A stretch of 64,000 nt of DNA from Numida meleagris (Eukaryota; Chordata; Aves; Galliformes; Numididae): positions 7,459,230-7,523,229 of the forward strand of contig NC_034412.1 in assembly GCF_002078875.1 (NCBI RefSeq). The letters run 5' to 3'. The notes under the pieces are model-generated. The model searched no databases. It was not told the origin of the DNA and saw nothing but the letters and a program-made list of their open reading frames with translations. Position 1 is the stretch's first letter, and each line of letters starts with the position of its first letter. The position numbers and the translations under genes were made by a program. Below, one piece after another: positions 38,501 to 49,320 of the stretch.

Positions 38501-39164
38501 CAGCTTTTTCAGCAGAAATAAAGTGCTGTATATGAGCGCCTTTATGCACTTATAACTCACAGTTATTCTACTGTGGTTATTCCACTCCTTTAGTTCAACA
38601 GCACGTTTGTGTACAGCTGAAAAGCTTGTCTCTGCCTAGGGAGATTTGCAGTCTTGGTACTTTACTACAACATGTACGAAAAGTCATTGCATTAAAGTGG
38701 AGTTCTGGCAGGTTCTCAACCCTTTCATACTTTTTCAAATTCACTTCCTTGATTCTCAGTTGAAAATCTAATTAAAACTTTGATGTTAGTTGCTGTGTAA
38801 ATTAGGGTGAAGCCAATTGTTTTGTAAATATGCCTTCCCTATGTTGGTGTTATACTTTTTTTTTTTCATGGAAGATTCACTTCAAGAGAAGAGTTTTGGA
38901 TCTGAGTGGCCTCATACATTTCTTACCTCCTGTGCATCAATACCGTTATGTATTTTTCTGGCACCAAAATCTTGAGTGATGTGACTGATATTTCAATGAT
39001 GATCTGACCCTCAGCTTACAAGAATTAATCCAGACAAATGATTCTGATCAATCTCTCCCCAGCCTGAATTTAGTTTCATTGTCTGCATCAACAGAGCTGG
39101 TGTTAAGATCCTGCAGTGGACTCTCAACACCACTTGTGATATGAGTTGTTAAAGCAGATGCCTA
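35582..39164. other. unique AT-rich DNA, no gene seen
   Basis: No supported gene. A frame at 36385-36750 (GTG start, 121 codons) begins with a heptad-like, Gln/Leu-rich stretch followed by a hydrophobic segment; it is discussed under rejected items. Short homopolymers only (A12 at about 37868-37879). Confidence 0.5.
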
Positions 39165-39320
39165 CTTGTTATATTATTATTGTTGCTGTTATTTATTATT
39201 TACACAGTGCTATTGCTGTTTGTGAGGCTTTACAGAAAATACAGATCCCTGACCCTGAGGGACCCCCGAGCTGATGCCGACAGAGTGTAGGAGAGGTGTC
39301 AAACAAAAGCCTGAAGTGCC
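39165..39320. repeat. probable ancient SINE/LINE remnant
   Basis: TTATTATTGTTGCTGTTATTTATTATTTACACAG... passes into GGCTTTACAGAAAATACAGA and TCCCTGACCCTGAGGGACC. The pattern 'TTATTATTTA...GTGCTTTACAGA...CAGATCCCTGCCCTGAGGAGC' is typical of old MIR/CORE-SINE- or L2/CR1-derived tails in amniotes. Divergence is high, so the family is uncertain. Confidence 0.4.
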
Positions 39321-39403
39321 AAGAGGGATGGTGCTTGTGGGAAGCGTGAGCACCAGTGTGAGTGAAGCGCTGAGATGTGTTTGGTTACATAAAGTTCAGT
39401 TGG

Positions 39404-39512
39404 ACTTGTTTTGCTAGACCAGATCCTGATCTAGTAGAATGGCAGAGGCTTGAAATTAGATGATCTTTTAAGGTTCCTTCTAGCCCAAACCATTTTATGC
39501 TTACTATGTACA
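39404..39512 (+). mobile_element. CR1 LINE 3' end fragment, diverged
   Basis: Seen: CCAGATCCTGATCTAGTAGA, then GAGGCTTGAAATTAGATGAT, then CTTTTAAGGTTCCTTCTAGC and CCAAACCATTTTATGCT. This follows the CR1 3' consensus (...TTGGAACTAGATGATCTTTAAGGTCCCTTCCAACCCAAACCATTCTATGATTCT). It is shorter and older than the copy at 14.9 kb and lacks the clean terminal repeats. Non-autonomous and inert. Confidence 0.82.
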
Positions 39513-40261
39513 TGGGAATGTTCTTGGGGTGAGACATCCAGGTGTGCTGTGTGTCCTGGCAGGCGGTGGAGTAGCCCTGCTTCTGAGGTGGTCTCCTGGA
39601 AGAGGAGAAGTTGTGGGGTGACATGTGGAGGTGACAGCTGCTGGCTGGCTTCAGCTCCCTGTCACACCATGTAGCAGCACCTCAGCTTTCAGCAGTCCTG
39701 CACTGGAGGTGGTCTAATGGGACAGGGAGCTGCCCCCAGGAGAGCTCCTGACATCTCTCCATAGAGATACAATGACAATGGGGTTCCAGGAACCCCAGAA
39801 GGTAACAGATACACCCCTGACAAGACTGATGCACTGCATACAGAGACTGGAATTAGCCAGCCGTATAACTAGTTGAAAGGTAATCTTTGTCTATCCAGAA
39901 AAGGAGAGAAAAATAGATTTTTGCTATGAATAGTCAAATATCATTAATACAGAATAATTTTCTTTTTGTTCTGTGGCAAAATCGAGGTGCCTGTTGTAGG
40001 TGGGAATAGGATCCTGTTTACTGTGCTGAGTCTTCTCTATCTGCTAAGGGTTCAGGTACCTAGTCAGGTTCCTGTATGGCCGTGTAACTGTGCACATGCC
40101 CTTTGATCCACAGCAAATGCAAGGTAATTAAACCTTGCTTGGTCAAGGCATAAGGATAGAGGTAGCTGCAGTCTTGCTTGTGTTTTCGTGGATGCAAAGC
40201 AATATTTAAAATGTCTTCTGTACGCTAGAAGTTTGAAATATGCCTCAAGGCAAGAGGCAGA
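39513..40261. other. no gene seen; GC-richer unique DNA
   Basis: The segment 39513-39760 is GC-richer and carries short frames on both strands (74-79 codons) without family resemblance. It follows the CR1 tail directly but does not look like CR1. Confidence 0.45.
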
Positions 40262-40347
40262 ATTCAGACCTGGTGTAAGTCTATTGAATTCTACTGAAAT
40301 CTCTGCCTTTACTGTTGTTTACTCAGGCCTGATTTTGACCCAGAATG
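40262..40347. repeat. probable ancient palindromic repeat remnant
   Basis: ATTCAGACCTGGTGTAAGTC and, about 50 bp later, TACTCAGGCCTGATTTTGAC, around a TATTGAATTCTACTGAA centre. The layout (GGTGTAAATC...CATTGAAGTCAATGG...TTACACCAG..GGATCTGG) is that of a hairpin repeat frequent in sauropsid DNA. It is strongly decayed. A similar signature may underlie 40600-40690 (GCACAGGTGCAAGTGACAAT ... GGGAATCTGGTCCC). Confidence 0.35.
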
Positions 40348-40379
40348 AATCATAAGGGACTACTTTAACTTGACATAAA

Positions 40380-40570
40380 TGCACTTGTGTATGCATGCCT
40401 ATATAAAAAGGCACAAAAAGGTGTCGTTAGCATGGAAAATAAAATATGGCTAATTATTGCAGATCTTTTTAAAGTATATTTGCAAGTGATGTGTTTTCAA
40501 AACAAGCTAAACAATAATTCATCAGCTTGTGTACCACATGCTGGCTAATGAATAAAGCCAGGAATCAGGA
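40380..40570. promoter_or_regulatory. candidate conserved non-coding block
   Basis: Contains CTATATAAAAAGGC (TATA-like, at about 40399), TGGCTAATTATTGCAG with a TAATTA core, CAAGCTAAACAATAATTCATC, and GCTAATGAATAAAGCC. The mix of TAAT cores with little simple repeat looks like vertebrate enhancer DNA. This is inference from composition only. Confidence 0.2.
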
Positions 40571-42695
40571 AGCAAATGTAAATATGGGGTCTAATTCCCT
40601 AGTGCCAAATTAGAAGTATTTTGTGCCCACTTTGCACAGGTGCAAGTGACAATGTAAGTTACAGAACAGCTGGGAATCTGGTCCCACGGTCTGTTGTACT
40701 GTTCAAATAATTGAATTTAAAGTGTAGTTACTGCCCAGCTAAAGCCTTTCCAACGGTATTGGTCCTAATTTCCCAACTCCAGGTCTAATAGGAGACCAGG
40801 CCATTTGAGAAGATTGCCATTCAAGATTATCCTTTCAATCAGAATCCATAGGAAAAAAAAGCCAGTTTGTTGTATAGTGGCAGTTAATCTGTCAGGAGCA
40901 GATTCAAGTTTTGGCAAAGATCTGTGGTGAGATAAAACGAAAAAGCTGCCAAACAGCATTGTTAGCATGGGGAGGAGGAAGGGAGGGGAGCTGACACAAC
41001 TTCTCCAAGTTGAATGCCAAGCACACCTACCTCGTTTTCAATCAGGCCATGCGAAAACCAGGATATTTATAGCTGTAGTAAGCTCTAGTGCTCATTTACC
41101 CTGGGGGTAGTGTGTTCCTTGCAGAAATGGGTTCATAATAGCTAGTGCTCCTTCCTGCAAGGTTTTATGGTTTACTTGAGTAAGTATAGCATAACATGCT
41201 AATAGTTTTTAAATAAAGCACATCTAAACAATTGGTTTGCAGTGCCACATGATGTGCAGCTCAGTAGCGTTCTGAACATTTCGTCTTCAAGCTTTGGCTG
41301 CTTTTGAATGAATTTCTTTCCTCTCTTGTCTTTCTCATCTGCATTTAAGACCTGGAAAGACTTTGGTGCCAATTTTAGTATGGAAACTTGATTAACTGAC
41401 TAGTGTTTTTTTTTTTTTAACAGGATTTAAAAATCTGACTTCAAGTATGTTTTTAGATAGTTGCTGCTGAATGAAAATGAATATTTATGCAGTTATTACC
41501 CAGGTGGGTTGCTGCTTTAACTCCTAAATCAGAAACAGGATACAAAATTTGTTTAAGAGGAGCCGTTAATAGATAAAAGTGACTGAGCTTGCGTCTTATT
41601 CGTTACCTGTCTCACCTATCACTTTTTTCACGGGGTCTGGATTCAAACATAAGCTGCTAAGATAAAATTAGACTAAATAGACATACAGTTTATGTTCTGC
41701 GCGTTGTCTTTGTGCTGCTAGACTCCTGTAAGGCAAGATTGCTGCAGCTGCTCTCTCCTTGCTGCTGGGGCAAAGGAGAAGGCAGATTAGCTGTGGCACT
41801 GCTGCTTGTGGCTGAGGAGAGTGAGAAGCTTTCCTTCCCTGGGCTTCCCCTTGGTGACTTGAACACTACTCTTATATTTTAATCCAAGAAACTTAGTGCC
41901 ACCCAGAGCTCAATCTGGCCAGAGCTGCAGAGCCTGGTGGTGCCTGGTGAGGGGTGCTGAGCCTGCTGCTGCGAGATCCTGCCACCAGGCAGCCTCCATC
42001 TGTCTGTGCCAACTGTCACCTCTGCTTTTTGCAGGATACTCATTGCTTTAGGGCACAGCTTGTTCTTTTGGGAGTATAGGATTGGAAACTTCCATCACGG
42101 TTATCAAGTCTGCTCTGCTACAACTGCAGGCAGCTGTGCAGTTTGTTTCATGTGTAGATGACACTTGGAGCATCTTTGGCCTGAATAAGCCGGCTAGTTT
42201 TGGTAATAAACAGTACATGGCCATTTTCATCTTTAAATATTCTGACCCAGAAAGATTACAAATTCCTTGGTTTTCATTCACATTCTCAATGTGAGCATAC
42301 TGAACAGCATACTGGGTCACTCTTAGAGCATGTGTTTTAAGTGTCTATTTTCTCACAAGCTTCCATTTTTATCCTCCATTATTTCCCGAACTTCATAGTT
42401 TAAGTAAAAAGTGTTTCAGGAGTTGGAAGTGCATCCTTAAGGAAACATATTGTCAACTTAACAATGTACTAAGTGTGCAGCTGGCATGGTACTCTTCTCT
42501 GGTTGGGTAGTTGCTAATGAGATCTTTTGAAGATGTCAGCTGTTTGCATGAAGTGTCAAGGAAATCTGGGATAAACAGAGCTTTCAGATTTTGTGAGTCT
42601 CTTTGCTATGTTTTTTCTTCATAGCCTTTCAATATTTAGCCAGTGCTCCCCTGTAGCTGGTCAGGCTTGTTTGAGTGAAAATTAGGTCTTAATGC
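40571..42695. other. unique DNA, no gene seen
   Basis: Contains an acceptor-like T13-AACAG at about 41407-41424 with no open exon behind it. A GC-rich stretch at 41930-42000 has a GCCTGGTGGTG ... CCACCAGGC inverted repeat. No gene is recognisable. Confidence 0.5.
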
Positions 42696-42696
42696 C

Positions 42697-42721
42697 TTTA
42701 TTTCTATTTATTTATTTATTT
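42697..42721. repeat. (TTTA)n microsatellite
   Basis: Imperfect TTTA/TTTC units, about 25 bp. Confidence 0.8.
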
Positions 42722-42980
42722 CTGACTTGATTGTTCCCCATTGCTGTTATTGGACCAGAGAGACAATCTGGCCAGCATTTCCAGAATCCTTTTGATATGG
42801 TAACTGTGGAAAACATAATCTACAGGATAAAATAGTGAGAAGGTGAGAAGACACTTTTACTTGACCATGAGAAAAAGAGGTTCCTATATCTAACCCCATC
42901 AGTTCTTGTAAGTGGAAGCCCTTGGAATTTCAGGCTTATAGTACAGTGCAGACCAAGCATCAATACAGGGAGACTTGATT

Positions 42981-43261
42981 TTGTTCACTTTATATGTTTA
43001 TGACCTTAAAGTAGGTACATGGAATTATATTTGCCAATGATACAATCTTGTGAGGAACAAGTTAATGCAAGAATTAGTGTAAGCAGACTAAGAAAATGGG
43101 TAGATAAGTGGCTTATGGAATCCAGTTTAAAGAAACATAGGGTAAGGAGGTTCCCACTGCTACTTAGTGTCCTGCACTTAGGAATTTCCTCCTACCTGTG
43201 GCAGCTGGCATACTTACTTGAAATGTAGGGAGCAGATTCAGCTACAGGTCTTCCAGTGCTC
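42981..43261 (+). pseudogene. decayed CR1 ORF2 (reverse transcriptase) fragment
   Basis: Seen in translation, across frames: LFTLYVYDL..G (42981-43016) corresponds to the CR1 RT segment LFNIFINDLDEG; IFANDTIL (43027-43050) is in another frame and corresponds to the catalytic FADDTKL with the first catalytic Asp changed to Asn and a stop right after; RLRKWVDKWLM (about 43085-43120) corresponds to the DLDRLEKWADRNLM helix; VLHLG (43169-43183) and GADS (about 43230) follow in the same order as CR1's VLHLG...LGA. The order and spacing fit the C-terminal third of the RT domain. At least two frameshifts and one stop make it a dead fragment, older than the two CR1 tails. An L2/L3-type relative is possible. 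Limits are approximate. Confidence 0.6.
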
Positions 43262-43929
43262 AGAGCCACACCGGCAGCAGCGTGTGGAAGATGCCACTGT
43301 AAATCCCAAAAGGCTACTCTTAGAGAAGCAAAGGCTTATCATTACGTACCTCGAGACTGTAATTCAAATAAACTGCTGATGTAGTTCCTAAGCAGAGACA
43401 TCACTATAAGATTTCTTATGGCAAATCCATTTTCAGTGGATAGAGAGAACTACCCATTCAAAATTCAGAGACCGTTCCCTGTGCATAGTGCGCTGCTGTG
43501 GTAAAAGGTGTAAGTATACCCTTTATTCTTGTAGGAAAGAGTATAATAGACCTAACACTAGATACAATTTGAAATATTTCATAGTGTGGGTTTAATGACA
43601 GCTACATGTAAATCCATTCACATTCCAATATTGCTCAGATTTTCTAATTACAAATTGACTGCTCATTTTGTGTTTTTAATTTCAAAGCTGCTATCTACTC
43701 TTTTTTTTTTTTTTAACTGCCATACAGTAAGATTGAGAAATTGAGTTGGTTAGGACTGCTGAGTAACCCCATGAACTAATGAAGTAAACATTTGCAACCA
43801 CTGTGACATGGAAATCATCCAGCTCTCCCTGGTGTACACCTGCAGAAACCTGTGATTCACCTCTGAGTCACTCTGCAAATGTTAGCAGGGCAGAGCTGAC
43901 AGCCATGTAGAGGGCTCACTCTGTTGCCA
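43262..43929. other. no gene seen
   Basis: May begin with the continuation of the CR1 remnant (unrecognisable beyond about 43300). A T14 run lies at about 43701-43714. Otherwise unique DNA. Confidence 0.45.
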
Positions 43930-44260
43930 GATCTCTCCTTCTCCCCTGGAATAATGACATTAATGATGCTTCCAAATGGCTCACGGGGTTGCAAAATGAG
44001 AGATCTAAAAATCCATGTGGCAGCTTGATTTCCTAATAGGATGCATTAAGTAGGACATTGCATGTTTTACAGGCTGAAGTTGATTAGACAATAAGAGTTA
44101 AAATATGTAGCTAAAGTGGTTAGAAAAATAGGTTTTGGAAGCTCAGATCAAAGCTTTACAGGGGGGTGATTAGATAAATAAAATTTTAAGCCTAACCGAG
44201 CAAATAATTGCACATCCTCTGAAAAGAACAGTTCATAGGGATTGATCAAATGTGAGTCAC
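43930..44260. promoter_or_regulatory. candidate conserved non-coding element
   Basis: Low-complexity-free DNA with ATAATGACATTAATGATG (about 43951-43968), GGATGCATTAAG, GTTGATTAGACAATAAG, GGTGATTAGATAAATAAAA and GCAAATAATTGCAC. Repeated TGATTA/TAAT cores spread over 300 bp without microsatellite character suggest a homeodomain/TALE-type enhancer. Conservation was not tested. Confidence 0.28.
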
Positions 44261-47200
44261 CCCACGCACAGATGTCTTTCTAAGAATATTCCATTTAATT
44301 TTCTTAATGTACACCAAAAGCTAAGAGATACTGGTGCTGATCAGTGAAAGCTCTTGTTTGCAGAAGGAAAGGCTCTTTTAAAATGATGGAGAATGAAAAC
44401 ACCCTACCAAGTAACCACCAAAAAAATGATTCAGTTCCTGTTGTCTAACAGGGATAATTTCCTCTTTAGCACATTTTTTCCCCTCCTCATTACGGAGTGT
44501 GGGCTTTCTGTTCTTTAGTGTGTATTGGATCCATGCAGCACACTCTCCAAGTGTTTACTTTAAAAGAAATGCAAGTCTTATTGCAGTCTTTCCTCTTAAG
44601 GGTCAATTTGTACTTTTCTATAGAAACATCAGTCAAGGGAGGCAGAATAAATAGATTCTAAAAGTCCATGAGATTCTGACTGTGCAAGATTGTCTCCTGA
44701 GGTAAGGAATGGAGTATGAGGATGAAGTAGGAAAGAGTGGAGCTCATCCAGGTTCAAGGGAGAAGGGAATCCCGCTGCGAGGACAGGTGTTTTCAGAATG
44801 TTCCCTTTCCTCACTTTGGTGTTCTTTGTGAATGCACCTAAGAGCTCCTGTCCTTTGAAGGGCATGTAGATAGGGAGGATACATTAGCATTGCAGAGAAG
44901 AGCCTGATAGGGTGAAAGACTGACCTTGAAGACTTCGGCATGTGTTCCGTTTATTGTAAGAAAGCCAGAATTTCACCTGTGCTGTTTCTGAAGGAGAATG
45001 AGAAATAGGGAACATGGCTTCTTCTTGACCCATTCCTCAGACCTTCCTCTGACACAGAGAGTGCTGATGGAGTGAAGCTGGGGAAAAAGTAGTGAGAAAG
45101 GAATTATGCAAAAAGAAAATCTAAAATCCTTAGAAATAAATTGTGCAGGGTCCTGATACATGCAGCATTGTCATATTAAAGGTGTCATACAGATGTTGGA
45201 TATCTCACTGGTGGAATGTATTCCTTCTTCAAATGCTCTTTATGTTTTGCTTTACATGTTCACTCTTTGAACACCAAGCTGGGGGGATGCATGAATTCAA
45301 GGAAAATGCAGTCTGCTCCTGTATTCCCCTATTGTATTTTTTTTATGTCTCTGCAGATTGCAGTAGGCATCTTCTGAACACTTCCAACAAGCCGACAATC
45401 ACAGAACTGGCTTATCCACTGGAAGGTTAGAGTTAGTGATAAAATAATGGCTATTGAATTTCACTTTAATGAGCAGCTTGGAACCATGACTAAATCTTCT
45501 TGTTCTTAATAAAAGAGGGTACCTGACCTTCTCTCTTGAGCTCTTTTATTTCATGTAATACCTAATTTCTGCAGGCAGCTGATGTTTTCTCACTATTCCC
45601 TCCATTCTCCCCCTTCTCCACCTCCATAGTAGACTTTCATGGCATTAACTGAAATGTGATACAAGTTTGGGTAGTTCAGAAATTGTCTTGCTGAGGTGCT
45701 GCATTGATTTTGGTATGTCTCTGGCATCACTAGTGTGATTGTAAGTTCTAGGATAACTGACTAGACCGTGTGAGCTAGGAGTTGCAAACACCTTTCTTAT
45801 ATACTTTACAACTACTGTAGAAATATTCCTGATGGAGTTAAGAATGAATTTTGTAATTCTGTGTTTGAGCCATTTGTGATATCCAGTAGTGTGGGTAGGA
45901 GATACATAGAGAAAAATGGGAGTGAAATTCCAGCTTAATTTCCAGCCTTTGCTGAACTTCTATAATTCAATTCTTGCATGTATTATTGTCCACTCAAGTT
46001 CCCTAACCAACTTGGCCTAGAGAACTAAAACTCTGTAGAAAGTTTGACTCTGGTGGAAACGATTCACTCTGTGATTGAGACTAAGGGGTACGTTCTCTTC
46101 TGTCAAGTAGAGAGATTTTCCTTCATCTAACACCAACTTGCTTTTATTGATGATTAGCACTGCCATTTGTGATGTGTCCTAAGAACTCTTATCTTCTCAT
46201 TTTCACATCTTAAATCCTGTCTCATTTTGATGATGTAAACATATGATGTGTGTTCAGGCTTGGTCTTGTGTGCAGTGAGGGTTAAGAGTGTTCAGCACCT
46301 GAAGACAGCAGTCTAATACTTTGGAAAGTCAGACATGTTATGTATCAGCAATTTCTCCCTGCAGTTGGGGAATAAATTTATAGCTTCGTATTTCTAAAAG
46401 AAAAAGAAAAATTTACTAGTTCTAGATGAAATGTTTAGAAGTATAGATTGTTAAACATTTTTCCTTTCTTTTTTTTATTGCTATACACTTCCTTAATTTT
46501 ACTGTTATATTTTGAACTTTAATATGATCTTTCCATAACAGTAGAAGGAAGAAAATTTGTTAAAACTATTAATAAACTGCTCTTCAGAGAATGGAAAACA
46601 GCATAATTCAGGTAATGGTAATGTATCAAGTGTTTGCATGCCTTGAAACAAGGCAGCTGTTGGAAATGTCTTGGAGGAAGCTTATTGCCTTGTCACTTTA
46701 CTTGTGAAGAAGAGATCTCCAACCTTCCCCCCTTGCTCAAACTCCTTGCGATAAATTTGTTTCTGTGACAAGGAAGGTTAGTTCTCATTGCCTCCCATCT
46801 GGTGTAAACCGTACTTATATGGAAAATGGATGAAAAGTGGTCCAAATATAAATAAATCTGTTAATTTTCTGTTGTACCTCTATGGTTGGTCCATCTTGTC
46901 TTTCACCATCTTGGTTTAAACCTATACCAGTGATACTGAGCAAACTTACTTTACAAAGAATTCTGTGAAAGAAACTATATTGAAGATTATCTTGAGTATG
47001 TTGTAATTTTATTTTTTAGGTTCATATTTAGAAGTGAATTGAACATGGCAATTAATTCTGTTTCAACAGGGTGCAACATATGGACATGCTGTTGTTGCTT
47101 CTTGGTGTAGTGACTTTTGTTCAGGAGAGCCTTATTTCATTACTACACTCGACTACGATTTTTATTTTTCCACTGTATATGAGAGCTATTATTTTGTAGG

Positions 47201-47639
47201 GAGGGTGGATTAAATGAAAGGGAAATAGATTTAGCAAGGTCCAATCAGGAGTTAATTAGCTATTTATGTGACAGACAGCCTCCACATAGCCCAAGTAATC
47301 CCCTCTTTTGTGACTTCAGTCTGGAGTAAGGCTCAGACCTGGGTAGAAGTCAGTAACGCTGGCAGATTTTTGTGAAATGTACACAAAGCTGCCTTTGCTA
47401 AGTATCTTTTCATGGGAATGTTCCACAAAGCTCAAAAAAGCCACATGTATTCATAACATGCACAGCCAATAGTTCATAGTATGTTGAATTTCTTTACAAT
47501 TTCTGAATTTAGTAACGGCAATATCTGTTAAAAGGAACTGGTCTTAAAAAATAAACGCACATCCATTTGACATACTGTGAGGTAAAGAGCTACTTGTTTT
47601 ATTTCAAAACCAGCAGTAGCGTTAGGAGAAAGCATGATC
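44261..47639. other. unique AT-rich DNA, no gene seen
   Basis: No supported gene or repeat. Part of 47220-47330 (CCAATCAGGAGTTAATTAGC..., with a CCAAT box and TTAATTA core) has enhancer-like words but no sharp boundary. The 95-codon plus-strand frame at 45143-45430 is unrecognised. Confidence 0.5.
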
Positions 47640-47800
47640 CTTGAAAGGAATGATGCTCAGGACGCTCACCTGGAGTCGAGAAATGCACAGACTTAACAGT
47701 AGGACCTTGAGCAGGTCACTAGTTCTCTACATATTTTGATTCCCCTGCCATAACATAGTAATTTTGGAATTTCCTTACTCCAAAGGGATGCTGCAATGTG
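47640..47800 (+). mobile_element. MIR/CORE-SINE-like remnant
   Basis: GACCTTGAGCAGGTCACTAG then TTCTCTACATATTTTGATTC and CCCTGCCATAAC follow, by eye, the MIR segment 'TGTGACCTTGGGCAAGTCACTTAACCTCTCTGTGCCTCAGTTTCCCCATCTG'. Upstream, GGACGCTCACCTGGAGTCGAG resembles its tRNA-derived head. Known: MIR-type SINEs stopped moving early in amniote history, and a few copies survive in birds, often because they gained a function. Limits are approximate. Confidence 0.5.
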
Positions 47801-48999
47801 CATCAGTGCCCGAACAAGTATGCAAGCTAGAAAGGCAGCAGTGAAGTTTCTGAAATCTGATATGGAAATACTGGCTTCAGTGGTATCAATCAGAAGTCTG
47901 ATTTAGTGACCTAAAAGCGAGTAAAAATAATACTGAAGCTGAGCATGCTCTTATAAAGCTGGTTTAGAAGTTCACTTCTGTTCCTTTCCCACATTCTTGT
48001 GCTCCTTTTGGCCAGGCTGATCTTTATTTATTCTTCCTTCCCATCATCTCTTTTTCTCAGGATGGATGTGTAAGTTTGGGCCTTTATGAATGACTGTCAC
48101 AGAGTAGGGAAACTGCGGTGTGAAATGTTTTCATCCTGATGCAGAAGCAGCTCTGTGTTCCAGCCAGCCAAACTCAAGTCTGTAATGTTTGGACTTGGTC
48201 CAGTGAACTGAAGCAAGTTGGTTTCAAGCAGCTTCATGTTTTTTCCCAAAGAGTTTTCCCAAGCGTATTATCTACTGCTGCATTGTGTTTAGTGGTTAGC
48301 CTCAAAGAAATGGGTTACTAATGTATTCATGTCATTCTTTTCTCTACAATAAGCCCTGTGCCATTAAGTAGGTTCATATGACCTTCAAATGAGACAATAA
48401 AGACCTGAACCCAGTTAGTTACTAGCCATTCCTTCAAGCACACCTTTCATTCAGCAGTGCTGCCTGCTCAGGGGTGAAGCAAAATGGTGAGCTCTGCACT
48501 GGATCTCTTGCATGATTTTTGGATAGGTGGATGTCCACACCACCCAGCCACTACTCAGCCAAATATTTTATAGTTGGAGATGTTGCGAAGTGATCATCAA
48601 CACCTGCAGGCAGTCTGATGGTCTCCTCACACCTGGAGCTGGCTTGGGGCAAGCTGTGTGTGTACACGGCTTCTTAGTGCAGCACTGGCATTGTTTGCTT
48701 TCCTTATAACAGCTGGAACACTTAGTTAGGGGATCAGGGAATTTCAGTGCTGTATAAATATAGAATACTCTGTTTTTTTTTTCTATTTTGTGCCTGGTTA
48801 GTTGGTTTCTGCAAACCAAATAATAAAGATTGATCTGTGTAAAAAGCAGACAAGGACATCCCTTTTTCCTGAAATATCTGAGAATGGAAACTTTTTGCAA
48901 GTATAATTCAGTTTTATTCTAATTATTTTAAATGCTGTCTGTGCAGGGGAAAAAAAAAGGTGTGAGCTTTTATAATCTTATTCATTCAATCGATGTAAA
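47801..48999. other. unique DNA, no gene seen
   Basis: The 110-codon minus-strand frame at 48568-48900 and smaller frames nearby are unrecognised. T9-A9 type short runs only. Confidence 0.5.
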
Positions 49000-49320
49000 A
49001 GCTTTTATTTGGCTTCAAAGCGAGTCTACTACTTCACAACAAAATTTCATTATGTCCCAGCTGAGTTCTGTTTAATGGAATTAAATTTCACCCTTTCTAA
49101 TTATCTTTTGGAACAGACAATCTTTACAGAATAATTAGTAATAGAAGTACACAATGGATCATTGTCTTTATTACTTGCAAAGAAATTCTAGATGCTGTAC
49201 TAAATCTTGAGGTATGATCTCACAAAATGTAAAATATCTTGCCCCCTTCCTCCTAAATTATGTAACGTTCTACATAGTCAACATAATTTAAGTACAATGG
49301 GTGGTAATTTTGCTTCTTAG
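49000..49320. promoter_or_regulatory. candidate conserved non-coding element with inverted SOX site pair
   Basis: Seen: ACAATG at 49151-49156 and CATTGT at 49160-49165 are exact inverted copies separated by three bases; further upstream are GACAATCTTT and AATAATTAGTAATAG, and TTAATGGAATTAAATTTC at about 49072. Known: SOXE proteins (SOX8/9/10) bind as dimers to inverted ACAAT-type sites spaced 3-5 bp apart. Inference: an AT-rich enhancer-like element with a SOX dimer site and homeodomain cores. Not tested by alignment. Confidence 0.3.
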
